DNA of 29,153 nt from CAZLGM01 sp964623625 (GTDB lineage: Bacteria > Desulfobacterota > Desulfobulbia > Desulfobulbales > Desulfocapsaceae). Within the stretch, counting starts at the first letter, position 1, and each line of letters starts with the position of its first letter. Where the stretch lies: positions 1-29,153 of the forward strand of contig CAZUUJ010000050.1 in NCBI GenBank assembly GCA_964623625.1, given 5' to 3'. Shown here in pieces: positions 16,772 through 24,684 of the stretch. The notes under the pieces are model-generated. The model worked only from the letters and a program-made list of their open reading frames with translations, did no database searches and had not been told where the DNA came from. The position numbers and the translations under genes are program-made.

Positions 16772-16791
16772 AAATGTCAGAAAAATGTCAG
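16772..16791. repeat. 11-bp-spaced direct repeat upstream of the CxxxCxxxC gene
   Basis: AAATGTCAG occurs twice, at 16772-16780 and 16783-16791, one helical turn apart and about 70 bases before ATG 16863. This spacing suits tandem binding of a regulator, but the pair could be chance. Confidence 0.35.
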
Positions 16792-16862
16792 TGGTGGAGA
16801 GTACTATAGCTATTATCGAGAATTGGATTAAATTACATAACAGGCTTTAAGGGGGACCTATT

Positions 16863-17198
16863 ATGGATCAACAGTATAAACTTACCGTCTATGGATCATC
16901 TGCCGGTAACGTCTCGTCACACTACCCGGAACCGACCTGGATTGAACTGCTCGATGTGAAAAGCCGTTCTTCCCATATTTTCAATTTTATTCCAGGTAAA
17001 ATACACACCCACATGTTCGGCAACTGCGGTTTTTTCTGCAGGAAGAAGTGTATTCCGGATAATGTCCATACCAAAGCCGATATCGACATTTCCAAAGCCC
17101 TTTTTAAAAAAATGGTCAAGGAAGGATATTCACTCCATAACCGTTTCCTCTTTTACGATGACGGTTTCAATGGATCTGAAGGCAACACGTATCACTAG
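16863..17198 (+). CDS. Uncharacterised 111-residue protein with HxH and CxxxCxxxC motifs
   Basis: I do not recognise this protein. It is supported as a gene by a strong ribosome site (AAGGGGG, about 10 bases before ATG), an isolated position between regulatory-looking DNA and a terminator, and codon use like its neighbours. There is no signal peptide or membrane segment, so it is probably cytoplasmic. The middle carries H48-x-H50 then C55-GFF-C59-RKK-C63, a spacing that could hold a metal or Fe-S cluster; flanking regions are rich in aromatic and basic residues. The C-terminus YDDGFNGSEGNTYH is acidic then His-ended. Monocistronic. Confidence 0.65.
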   Translation: MDQQYKLTVYGSSAGNVSSHYPEPTWIELLDVKSRSSHIFNFIPGKIHTHMFGNCGFFCRKKCIPDNVHTKADIDISKALFKKMVKEGYSLHNRFLFYDDGFNGSEGNTYH

Positions 17199-17250
17199 CA
17201 GTTCGATCAACTCAGAGCATTACGGTCATGATCTTTTTTTTCTGCTTTTG

Positions 17251-17287
17251 TCAAAGCCGCACTCTCCGGTGCGGCTTTGATATCGTT
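17251..17287 (+). terminator. Terminator after the CxxxCxxxC gene
   Basis: A perfect 12-bp stem, TCAAAGCCGCAC / GTGCGGCTTTGA, with a TCTCCG loop, 52 bases after the stop codon. The 3' side is followed by TATCGTT, a poor T-run. It separates this gene from the convergent macrodomain gene. Confidence 0.65.
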
Positions 17288-17389
17288 CCATCTCCGATAT
17301 TGAGGTAACGCTCCTTATTCCCTTAAAACAAGGCCTTCCACTATTTACATCTGGTGGCAGCTGTTACAAACAATAAAGATGCCCCAACC

Positions 17390-17920
17390 TCATCCTCCTG
17401 CCTCGTCAGCGATCAATCTTCGATATATTTGGGTTGTTTCGGCTTCAAAAGCAGCGAACAGCACCAAGCTGATTGAGTCATTGGCTGACAGGACTTTTAT
17501 CGTTTCCCTTACTGCTATACTTGCCGCCTGTTTTTTGGGAAATCCATAGACTCCTGTACTGATTGCCGGGAAGGCAATGGTTTGCAACTGGCAGTCCTGA
17601 AGCAGTTGAAAACAGCTTGCGTAACAGGCTGCCAGCAGTTCAGCTTCTTTTCGATCGCCCCCCGACCAGATCGGTCCAACTGTATGGATTACATAACGGG
17701 CAAGCAGATTGTGGCCTGATGTTATCCTTGCCTCACCCGTTGGACAGCCGCCAATAGTTCTGCATTCGTCGACCAGACCACGGCCGGCCGCCCGATGGAT
17801 TGCGCCATCCACTCCTCCCCCACCCAACAGTGATGAATTGGCCGCGTTGACGATGGCGTCAACATCCAGAGTAGTGATGTCGACTAACTCACATTGAATT
17901 CGTTTCATCCCTGATTCCAT
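17390..17920 (-). CDS. Macrodomain protein, probable O-acetyl-ADP-ribose / ADP-ribose-ester hydrolase (YmdB-like)
   Basis: A 176-residue macrodomain. Members bind ADP-ribose and remove it from proteins or hydrolyse O-acetyl-ADP-ribose. Visible motifs are VDAIVNAANSSLLGGGGVDG then AIHRAAG (ADP-ribose binding, catalytic Asn/Asp region), CPTGEARITSGHNL, YVIHTVGP and the FPAISTGVYGFPK loop. The whole protein is the domain. The preferred start is ATG 17918-17920, with AGGA upstream; a GTG immediately 5' would abut the radA stop. It is the last gene of the minus-strand repair cluster and effectively contiguous with radA, implying translational coupling, which makes a role in DNA-linked ADP-ribosylation turnover possible (inference). 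Confidence 0.9.
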   Translation of the reverse strand: MESGMKRIQCELVDITTLDVDAIVNAANSSLLGGGGVDGAIHRAAGRGLVDECRTIGGCPTGEARITSGHNLLARYVIHTVGPIWSGGDRKEAELLAACYASCFQLLQDCQLQTIAFPAISTGVYGFPKKQAASIAVRETIKVLSANDSISLVLFAAFEAETTQIYRRLIADEAGG

Positions 17921-17923
17921 CAC

Positions 17924-19285
17924 CTATTCCTGTTCAAATAACTGCTCCAATAATTCATGGACCGAAGAAACCCCAATCAGCTCCATTTCCATCTGCTGCG
18001 TCAACCTGTCCATGTTTGACCTTGGTAGAAAAAAACGAGTGAAACCAAGACGATATGACTCGGCCAACCGGGTCTCAATCTGACTTACCGCTCGAACCTC
18101 ACCAGCCAGACCGACTTCACCGCACACAACGGTTGATGAACTCACTACTCTCTCCATCAGGCTCGATGCCAAGGCGGAGATCATCCCCAAATCCAGAGCC
18201 GGCTCATCAATTCGTATCCCACCGGCAATATTTAAAAATATATCATGGCCATATAGATCCATCCCTGCCTTTTTCTCTAGAACTGCGCAGAGCAGGGCCA
18301 GCCGCTGCTGATCAGCCCCAATGGCGGTTCGTCGTGCAGTACCCAGGCTGGTTGGACTAACCAAAGCCTGTACTTCGACAAGAATCGGCCTGGTTCCTTC
18401 CAGGCTCGGCAAAACAACCGACCCTGGAACGTCAAGCGGTCGTTCTGCTAAAAAGATCTCCGAGGGATTCTCTACCTGGACCAACCCCCTGGCCTTCATT
18501 TCAAAAACTCCGATCTCATTGGTTGACCCAAAACGATTTTTCACTGTTCTTAAGATCCTGAAGGCATGGCTTCTGTCTCCTTCAAAGCTGAGAACCGTAT
18601 CCACCATATGTTCAAGGACTTTGGGTCCAGCCAGATTACCCTCTTTGGTCACATGACCGACAAGTAAAACGGGAATGGCGGATTCCTTGGCAAAGGCTAG
18701 TAAACGTGAAGCCGACTCCCGTACCTGGGTAATGGATCCCTGTGCGGAAGGCAGATCAGCGCAGCTTAAAGTCTGAATGGAATCAACCGCAACAAAAGCG
18801 GGTTTCATTTCCCCGGCCATGGCTATAATCTGGTCAACATCGGAGCAGGTGGCTAAAAATTCTCCCTGACATAACGCCCCCAGCCTATCTGCCCTCATCT
18901 TAATCTGAGAGGCTGACTCCTCCCCTGAAACGTAGAGAACCTCCATATTCTGCCCTGCTATACCGGCTAGTATATGGAGAATCAATGTCGATTTTCCGAT
19001 ACCGGGGTCACCACCCACCAGAATTACCGATCCAGGCACGATTCCTCCCCCCAGGACTCTGTCCAACTCGATGAGTGTCGTTGATGTCCTGTCTGTGTTG
19101 GTGTCCGGGGCCAGATGCAAGGGAACCGGCTTTGCGGTTTGAGGAACCGACAGGGTGGTCGCCTGTTGAATCAGCTCTTCTTCAAGGCTCTCCCACTCTC
19201 CGCATTCCGGACACCTGCCCAGCCATTTAACACTTCGGTACCCACACATGTTGCAGACAAACTGTGTTTTTTGTTTCTTGTTCAC
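17924..19285 (-). CDS. radA: DNA repair/recombination protein RadA (Sms)
   Basis: A 453-residue RecA-like ATPase that promotes branch migration and heteroduplex extension in homologous recombination. The N-terminal zinc finger C11-x2-C14...C25-x2-C28, Walker A GGDPGIGKST (91-100), Walker B region VAVDSIQTLS, the RadA signature KNRFG (249-253) and a C-terminal Lon-like domain are all present, and the length is normal. The start is GTG (complement of 19283-19285) with GGGGA a few bases upstream. It lies downstream of hemW after a 100-base gap and is directly followed by the macrodomain gene. Confidence 0.96.
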   Translation of the reverse strand: MNKKQKTQFVCNMCGYRSVKWLGRCPECGEWESLEEELIQQATTLSVPQTAKPVPLHLAPDTNTDRTSTTLIELDRVLGGGIVPGSVILVGGDPGIGKSTLILHILAGIAGQNMEVLYVSGEESASQIKMRADRLGALCQGEFLATCSDVDQIIAMAGEMKPAFVAVDSIQTLSCADLPSAQGSITQVRESASRLLAFAKESAIPVLLVGHVTKEGNLAGPKVLEHMVDTVLSFEGDRSHAFRILRTVKNRFGSTNEIGVFEMKARGLVQVENPSEIFLAERPLDVPGSVVLPSLEGTRPILVEVQALVSPTSLGTARRTAIGADQQRLALLCAVLEKKAGMDLYGHDIFLNIAGGIRIDEPALDLGMISALASSLMERVVSSSTVVCGEVGLAGEVRAVSQIETRLAESYRLGFTRFFLPRSNMDRLTQQMEMELIGVSSVHELLEQLFEQE

Positions 19286-19386
19286 CTCAAATCCCCTAAG
19301 AACCTATTTTCCCTGTTTTCTTCCCACTGTTGGCAGTCCACACAACCCTCTACTTTTCTATCAATAAATCTACAGCTAACCCCGGA

Positions 19387-20517
19387 TCACACCAGTGTCG
19401 ACATGACCGTATTGGCGAATCGCAGGCCGTCAGCCGTTAAATAGAGGTACTCGTCGTCCCAGTCAATGAGTGCTCTTTTCCGTAATGTTAGCAGACTGTC
19501 GCCGTAAAACTCCAGAATATCGATACCAAACCGATTGTTTACCGTTGCCATATGAATTCCACGGGTCAACCTAAGCCCCATTATCACTGTCTCTTTCAGG
19601 GAATTTTCCCTGGACAGGGTCTCACTCTCCCGAATTGGCACTCTCCCCTGCTCCATGCTCTCACAATACATCCCGGGATCCGGCTCATTGTTTACTCTTC
19701 TGCCATCCTGATAGGAAACTGCTGATGAGCCGACTCCCATATATTGACGGTTTTCCCAATAGCGTAAATTATGACGGCACTGGCAGTGCGGTAAAGCATA
19801 ATTTGAGATCTCATAGCGGTGCAAACCCGCATTGGCCGTTACTTCTGCCGTAATACTATCCATTTCTTCAATCACATCATCAGCGGGAAGGCTGATTGTG
19901 CCGCTGTTCATGAACCGATGGAAAGCCGTTCCGTCCTCAATCGTCAATTGATAGATCGACAGGTGTTGAATCGGTAAACTCAACGACTGTTCAAGGTTGT
20001 AGAGATGATCGGATGGCCCCTGTTCAGGAAGCCCATACATCAGATCGATATTGATGTTTGAAAAGCCCGCCCTTTCTGCCCACAAGACCGATTCAACCGC
20101 CATTTGAGCGTTATGGACCCGACCAAGTCTTCTTAAATGTTCATTGTTAAATGTTTGAATACCAAACGAAATCCGATTGACACCGGTTTCCCGCAATCGC
20201 TGTAACTTTTCCTGGGTTACACTCTCAGGGTTAACCTCAATCGAGAATTCCACCCGGCTATCCAATTGAAAATAACCGGCAACAGCCGATGTAATCCGGT
20301 CCATCAGTTTGGCCGATAAACAAGAAGGCGTTCCTCCGCCTATAAATACTGAACGTAAAACCGGTCTTTTGGCACCCTGTTCCCCTTTTATTTCTAACTC
20401 TTTAACCAATGCAGCCGTATATCGATCATGCAGGAGCTGCTTACCTGAAAATGAACTGAACGAGCAGTATAAACACTTTGATTTGCAGAAAGGAATATGG
20501 ATATAGAGTGAACTCAT
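19387..20517 (-). CDS. hemW: Radical SAM heme chaperone HemW
   Basis: A 376-residue HemN-related radical SAM protein. HemW binds heme and helps insert it into respiratory proteins. It lacks the N-terminal extension of true anaerobic coproporphyrinogen dehydrogenase HemN. The cluster motif C11-x3-C15-x2-C18 sits at the very start (YIHIPFCKSKCLYCSF), followed by FIGGGTPS, SIEVNPESVT, RISFGIQTF and INIDLMYGLPEQ. The C-terminal winged-helix end (YLYLTADGLRFANTVMSTLV) is complete. Position in the repair cluster, 55 bases after radC, suggests readthrough. Many genomes annotate this family as coproporphyrinogen oxidase, which is probably wrong. Confidence 0.92.
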   Translation of the reverse strand: MSSLYIHIPFCKSKCLYCSFSSFSGKQLLHDRYTAALVKELEIKGEQGAKRPVLRSVFIGGGTPSCLSAKLMDRITSAVAGYFQLDSRVEFSIEVNPESVTQEKLQRLRETGVNRISFGIQTFNNEHLRRLGRVHNAQMAVESVLWAERAGFSNINIDLMYGLPEQGPSDHLYNLEQSLSLPIQHLSIYQLTIEDGTAFHRFMNSGTISLPADDVIEEMDSITAEVTANAGLHRYEISNYALPHCQCRHNLRYWENRQYMGVGSSAVSYQDGRRVNNEPDPGMYCESMEQGRVPIRESETLSRENSLKETVIMGLRLTRGIHMATVNNRFGIDILEFYGDSLLTLRKRALIDWDDEYLYLTADGLRFANTVMSTLV

Positions 20518-20572
20518 CCTTGTGCGCTCACTTCTCTATAGTTGGGCAACCAATGCATGACCCGAGTACCGA

Positions 20573-21316
20573 TTACACGGTATCCGTGTCGATCTGCTGC
20601 AAAATCGATTGAGATTGGGAACCAATCTGCTCCATCAGACCATTATCGGCAAAACTGAAAAAGCCGTCACCAATAATCAGGTGATCCAGCAGCCTTATCT
20701 GCATGAGAAGGCACAGGATATGCATGTTGCGTGTCAGCTTGATATCGTGAGAGGAAGGCGACAGGGCGCCGGAGGGATGATTGTGCGCAACGACCAGGGC
20801 TGCTGCGTTTTTATCAAGAGCTCTTTTTACTACTTCGCGGGGATAAATAGTGTTGATATTGACCGTTCCTCTGGAGACGATTTCAGAATCGATAATCCCA
20901 TGTGACGAATCCAGATAAATAACGGTGAACGCCTCGCGCTTCAGTCCGCGCATCGAGTGAAGAAGAAAATCCCTCACCTCGCCTGATGAGTGAAGATACC
21001 TTTTGCCCTGCAGTCTTTCCCGGAGATAACGACCGGCTACCGCCTGGATGAACCGAACGGCAAACCCGTTTTTCGGTCCAATGCCCTTGATATCCGTCAG
21101 TTGATCATATGACGCTTCAAGCACAGCAGAGAACGACCCAAATCTTACCAGCGCTTCCTTTGCCTGCTCTTTACAGTCACTGCGGGGAGTACCGAAAGTC
21201 AGCAGCAATTCAAGCACCTCGGCGTCTGAAAACCCATCGAGTCCCCGTTCAAGGAATCGGTCACGAAGCCGCTGCCGATGTCCTTTTCCCTTGTTCTGCC
21301 AGGCCTCCTTTTCCAT
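20573..21316 (-). CDS. radC: RadC-family JAB/MPN-domain protein
   Basis: A 247-residue protein with an N-terminal helix-hairpin-helix region (LRDRFLERGLDGFSDAEVLE, then TDIKGIGPKNG) and a C-terminal JAMM metalloprotease-like domain: E145, VVAHNHPSG (H178, H180) and D191. The function is unsettled; the original link to DNA repair has been questioned. A good ribosome site (GGAAGG) precedes ATG 21316. It begins 13 bases after gatB, so the two are probably cotranscribed. Confidence 0.94.
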   Translation of the reverse strand: MEKEAWQNKGKGHRQRLRDRFLERGLDGFSDAEVLELLLTFGTPRSDCKEQAKEALVRFGSFSAVLEASYDQLTDIKGIGPKNGFAVRFIQAVAGRYLRERLQGKRYLHSSGEVRDFLLHSMRGLKREAFTVIYLDSSHGIIDSEIVSRGTVNINTIYPREVVKRALDKNAAALVVAHNHPSGALSPSSHDIKLTRNMHILCLLMQIRLLDHLIIGDGFFSFADNGLMEQIGSQSQSILQQIDTDTV

Positions 21317-21329
21317 CAGGACCTTCCCT

Positions 21330-22754
21330 TTATCCAGTCAACTCTTGTAAAAAAAGCTTATTGGCAAGTTGCGGATTGGCCTTCCCCTTTGTCCGCTGCA
21401 TAAGCTGGCCGACAAAATAGCCCATTAATCTGGTTTTCCCAGCTCGAAACTGTTCAGCTTGAGCTGGGTTATCCTTGATAATCTTTTGCACTAGAACCAA
21501 CAGTTCCCCCTCATCTGACACCTGTGCCAGGTTTTTCTCCCTAACAATCACCTCTGAATCTTTTCCGGTTTCAAGCATCTCCCCAAAGACCGTTTTGGCT
21601 ATCTTTCCTGATATCCTGCCATCTTCGACCATCCTCATCAGACCACCAAGTTGGTTCGGCTTTACGTTACAGTCGCCGATATCCTCCGCCTTCAACTCCC
21701 TCAACAGTTCGGTCATGATCCAGTTCGCCACCTTTTTCGGCTGCTTCACCTCCCGGGCCGCTGCCTCAAAATAATCGGCAAGTTCCTTTGCCGAGGTTAA
21801 GATGATCGCATCATCGGCCGGCAGCTTATAGTCTGAAATAAATCTCATTCTTCTTTCGTCCGGCAATTCCGGCAAGGTTTTTCGCAGTTCTTCAATCCAC
21901 TGCTTCTCGATTTCAATAGGGACCAGATCAGGGCATGGAAAATAGCGATAGTCATGGGCATCTTCTTTGCTGCGCATGGATTGTGTTCTGTTGGTATCAG
22001 GATCCCATAGTAACGTTTCCTGGACAACCTCATCCCCATCCAGCAGGATATCCCGCTGACGGCGAACCTCGTACTCCAGCGCCTTTTCTACATTTCTAAA
22101 GGAATTCATGTTTTTGAGTTCAGTCCTGGTTCCGAATTCCTGCTGTCCTGCCGGACGCAATGAGATATTGGCGTCGCAGCGGAAACTGCCTTCCTGCATA
22201 TTGCCGTCACATATATCCAGATATCTCAGGATGGCATGAATTTTCCTCAGGTAAGCATAGGCCTCAGCCGGAGAACGTAGGTCCGGCTCTGAAACAATTT
22301 CGAGCAGCGGGGTGCCCGTCCGATTTAGATCCACATATGAGACCGGGTCCACATCATCATGAACCAGCTTGCCGGCATCTTCCTCCATGTGCATCCTAGT
22401 TATACCGATACGTTTTTTATTACCATCCACTTCAATCTCGATCACGCCATGTTCAACAATCGGCAGTTCGAACTGGGACGTTTGATATCCTTTCGGCAAA
22501 TCCGGATAGAAATAGTTCTTTCTGGCAAAACGATTGTTCCGGTTGATTGTCGAATTGGTGGCCAGACCCATTTTAATGGCAAACTCCACAACCCGTTTAT
22601 TCAAAACCGGTAATACGCCCGGCATTCCGAGGCAAACCGGACAGGTCTGAGAGTTGGGCGCCTGACCAAAGGTGGTTGAACAACCACAGAAGATCTTCGA
22701 ATCCGTTTTCAGTTGTGCATGAATCTCAAGTCCTATGACTGTTTCAAATTCCAT
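21330..22754 (-). CDS. gatB: Aspartyl/glutamyl-tRNA amidotransferase subunit B
   Basis: A 474-residue GatB, the kinase subunit of the GatCAB complex that converts Glu-tRNA(Gln) or Asp-tRNA(Asn) to the amide form. The start at 22754 gives the canonical MEFETVIGLEIHAQL; 17 further in-frame codons upstream do not fit the family. Zn-type cysteines (FCGCSTTFGQAPNSQTCPVC), ARKNYFYPDLPKGYQ, DLNRTGTPLLEIVSEPD and the C-terminal YqeY-like domain ending GKANPQLANKLFLQEL are all seen. gatA and gatC are not here. It sits between the rdgC-like pair and radC in one same-strand run. Confidence 0.96.
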   Translation of the reverse strand: MEFETVIGLEIHAQLKTDSKIFCGCSTTFGQAPNSQTCPVCLGMPGVLPVLNKRVVEFAIKMGLATNSTINRNNRFARKNYFYPDLPKGYQTSQFELPIVEHGVIEIEVDGNKKRIGITRMHMEEDAGKLVHDDVDPVSYVDLNRTGTPLLEIVSEPDLRSPAEAYAYLRKIHAILRYLDICDGNMQEGSFRCDANISLRPAGQQEFGTRTELKNMNSFRNVEKALEYEVRRQRDILLDGDEVVQETLLWDPDTNRTQSMRSKEDAHDYRYFPCPDLVPIEIEKQWIEELRKTLPELPDERRMRFISDYKLPADDAIILTSAKELADYFEAAAREVKQPKKVANWIMTELLRELKAEDIGDCNVKPNQLGGLMRMVEDGRISGKIAKTVFGEMLETGKDSEVIVREKNLAQVSDEGELLVLVQKIIKDNPAQAEQFRAGKTRLMGYFVGQLMQRTKGKANPQLANKLFLQELTG

Positions 22755-22823
22755 TTGTTTACAATTCCTGTAACCGACAATTTTCAATTCAACCTGCCGC
22801 TCCAAATCATTAAGAATCGGCTG

Positions 22824-23357
22824 CTATTCATTGTGGATCCATTGGTGAATTCTGACGAGCTCCGTTTTCCACTCGGATGACACACGTACACCAAGAAATA
22901 CGCGGAAAAACTCATTGATAACTCCGACAAGCTGCTCAAAAAGATAAATCCGCTCAAGTATCATACCTTCCAGCTCTTCGGCGTTGTCCTGTATACCGTC
23001 AACTCTAGCGATTTTAGGCAGCTTCACATTCCGAAACTCCATCATTGATCCAACAAGTGTAAAATTCCACTCAAGTGCCCCCAAAGTGAGCAGAATCCTC
23101 GCCTGCTCCAGCTTCTTGGCCATTCGCAGTCCGGTCCGAGCCTCTTTCAATTCACTCTGCAAGCCCTGGCAAATCAACTTTTCACTCGTGTCACCCTCAC
23201 CAAATTCAAGCAGCATGTGTTTTTCAAAAACAACCAGTGCATCTCCCCTTGATGGAACATGCACCGATCCACCCCGCTCTTCACTCTTCCACCAGAGCCA
23301 GGTGAGGAACTCCTGCCCCAAAAACCGCTTTTCAACGATGAGATCTACTAAATCCAT
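22824..23357 (-). CDS. RdgC-associated protein, likely C-terminal part of a split RdgC
   Basis: A 177-residue protein beginning MDLVDLIVEKRFLGQEFLTW. The block FLGQEFLTWLWWKSEERGG, followed by EARTGLRMAKKLEQARI and EWNFTL, resembles a segment I recall from RdgC-like proteins of delta-type bacteria; the assignment rests on memory of the family. The remainder is helical with no signal peptide. AGGAGAG precedes ATG 23357. It lies 14 bases behind the RdgC N-domain gene, so the two products probably act together as one recombination-associated, DNA-binding unit. It ends about 70 bases before gatB. Confidence 0.6.
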   Translation of the reverse strand: MDLVDLIVEKRFLGQEFLTWLWWKSEERGGSVHVPSRGDALVVFEKHMLLEFGEGDTSEKLICQGLQSELKEARTGLRMAKKLEQARILLTLGALEWNFTLVGSMMEFRNVKLPKIARVDGIQDNAEELEGMILERIYLFEQLVGVINEFFRVFLGVRVSSEWKTELVRIHQWIHNE

Positions 23358-23371
23358 GTTTTACAGCTCTC

Positions 23372-23977
23372 CTAGGCGAAAGGTTCCGGCTTAATAAGCG
23401 GCAACCTGTCAATAACGTCTTCATCCATCACATGTTCAGCGATTGTATAAGGGATCTGTTGTTTGATCAACAGACCGAAGCACTCTTTAAAAAAATCTTC
23501 CAGCAGCACGTGGGCCTTCTTATTGGTTGTGAAAAACAGGATCGCAGATTCACTTAAGTTCCAGCAGAAATCATACACAGCCGGTACGGGTATTGACTTG
23601 CGCACCAATTCACTATTGATACGCTCCTTAATCTCGACCCTCATTGATCTGCTTATCTTTGGAATCTGCTTTTCACGCTTGATCCGTTCTTCCTCTTTGG
23701 CTACGCACTTTTTCAGTATCGAAGGAGAAACCTTCCTCTCATCTATCCTGAGTGAGACGACCACATAATCCCCAACAAAATGAGAACTGTACCGGAAAGA
23801 TGAGTCAAACATATTCATCACGGAAACCCAGCCAATTGAATACTCATCATAGCCATCGTCGATGTCGACAAACGAGAATGCTGTTATGCGATCAGTAATG
23901 AAATCCAACCCGTTTTCGGGTAAATCGCCCTCTACCGAAAAACGCACAAATGAGGCCGAACCACTGACAAGTCCCAT
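23372..23977 (-). CDS. RdgC-like recombination-associated protein (N-terminal domain only)
   Basis: A 201-residue protein. The segment from 75 to 175 (RIDERKVSPSILKKCVAKEE, ISRSMRVEIKERINSELVRK, then SESAILFFTTNKKAHVLLED) follows the pattern of E. coli RdgC (ILPSPVIKQAL..., KDEVLHSLLPRAF, ...IMVDCASAKKAEDTL), a ring-shaped DNA-binding protein that limits RecA. E. coli RdgC is about 300 residues, so this one lacks roughly the last third. The neighbouring 177-residue protein may supply it. This is the first gene of the minus-strand cluster. No convincing sigma-70 promoter was found in the 420-base gap upstream, which holds repeat copy C and the tRNA promoter. Confidence 0.75.
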   Translation of the reverse strand: MGLVSGSASFVRFSVEGDLPENGLDFITDRITAFSFVDIDDGYDEYSIGWVSVMNMFDSSFRYSSHFVGDYVVVSLRIDERKVSPSILKKCVAKEEERIKREKQIPKISRSMRVEIKERINSELVRKSIPVPAVYDFCWNLSESAILFFTTNKKAHVLLEDFFKECFGLLIKQQIPYTIAEHVMDEDVIDRLPLIKPEPFA

Positions 23978-24141
23978 AGTTTATCAATCCTCTTGCTCAA
24001 CTTCACCACCTCTTTAACCTGTAATCGGTCTGCTGAAAGATATTTCTATTGAATACTATCGCACAGATGTCAGAGGCGTGATTTTATAATCCAGAATGAA
24101 TGGTTAGCGCGTCACCGCTAAAAACCAAAAAGAAAAAGATA

Positions 24142-24230
24142 CCTGATTAGTATCGAAACACAGCAAACGCCCGGGAGGAGTCGGCTGTTTGCCGACTCCT
24201 CCCATAAGCTGAACTTCAGTGGTAATCAGG
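24142..24230 (+). repeat. Palindromic intergenic repeat, copy C (most complete)
   Basis: An 89-bp element with CCTGATTA at one end and TAATCAGG at the other; the terminal 23 bases of each end match in inverted orientation at 16 positions. The centre is a perfect 13-bp hairpin, GGGAGGAGTCGGC (24173-24185) / GCCGACTCCTCCC (24191-24203), with a TGTTT loop. The element can thus fold almost completely on itself. It sits between the rdgC-like gene and the tRNA promoter. No coding capacity. Confidence 0.85.
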
Positions 24231-24362
24231 AAAAGATATATCATCCCTTGTAGCTCACCACAAGCGAAAACCTGCCGTCTGCCATAACAGCTACCCTGAA
24301 ACAATCATACCTATCGGGAGACCCCTCGCAATAAACAATCGGCAACCGAGAGTAAATTTATC

Positions 24363-24391
24363 TTGACAGCCAGCTTCCTACTTTGTATAAA
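24363..24391 (+). promoter_or_regulatory. Sigma-70 promoter of the tRNA-Lys/tRNA-Glu unit
   Basis: A perfect -35 TTGACA (24363-24368), a 17-base spacer, then -10 TATAAA (24386-24391), ending 13 bases before the tRNA-Lys 5' end. This is the strongest promoter match in the window. Confidence 0.88.
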
Positions 24392-24404
24392 AATTCCCTT
24401 CAAC

Positions 24405-24480
24405 GGGTCGTTAACTCAGTCGGTAGAGTATCTGCCTTTTAAGCAGAGAGTCGTTGGTTCGAGCCCAACACGACCCACCA
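24405..24480 (+). tRNA. tRNA-Lys (anticodon UUU)
   Basis: A complete cloverleaf of 76 bases with encoded CCA. The acceptor stem is GGGTCGT / ACGACCC, the anticodon stem TCTGC / GCAGA with loop CTTTTAA (anticodon TTT at 24438-24440), and the T-arm GGTTCGAGCC is normal. First gene of a two-tRNA transcript. Confidence 0.97.
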
Positions 24481-24492
24481 AAAAAGTATCGA

Positions 24493-24570
24493 GTCCCCAT
24501 CGTCTAGTCAGGTCCAGGACACCGGCCTTTCACGCCGGCAACACCGGTTCAAATCCGGTTGGGGACGCCA
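24493..24570 (+). tRNA. tRNA-Glu (anticodon UUC)
   Basis: A complete cloverleaf of 78 bases with encoded CCA. The acceptor stem is GTCCCCA / TGGGGAC, the anticodon stem CCGGC / GCCGG with loop CTTTCAC (anticodon TTC at 24529-24531), and the T-arm is GGTTCAAATCC. It begins 12 bases after tRNA-Lys and is cotranscribed with it. Confidence 0.97.
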
Positions 24571-24575
24571 GTTTG

Positions 24576-24613
24576 AAAGGGTGGCCAGCCTCACGGCCAG
24601 GTCACCCTTTTTC
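24576..24613 (+). terminator. Rho-independent terminator of the tRNA unit
   Basis: AAAGGGTG (24576-24583) pairs with CACCCTTT (24603-24610), with an inner GGCC/GGCC pairing, and runs into TTTTTC. It starts six bases after tRNA-Glu. On the other strand it could weakly stop nadB transcription. Confidence 0.85.
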
Positions 24614-24684
24614 GTTAAACATTCAGATGAAAGCGAACCCTTGATCTTTCGAGCGATTCCTTTCTTCCCTGTTATCCCTCTTTT

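Noticed and set aside
16780..16830. Sigma-54 promoter before the CxxxCxxxC gene
   Set aside because: A GG...GC pair is present, but the spacing is 11 rather than 10 bases and the flanking consensus is poor.
24405..24570. tRNA-associated integration site (attachment core duplicated from a tRNA 3' end)
   Set aside because: No integrase gene and no second copy of a tRNA 3' end were seen in the window.
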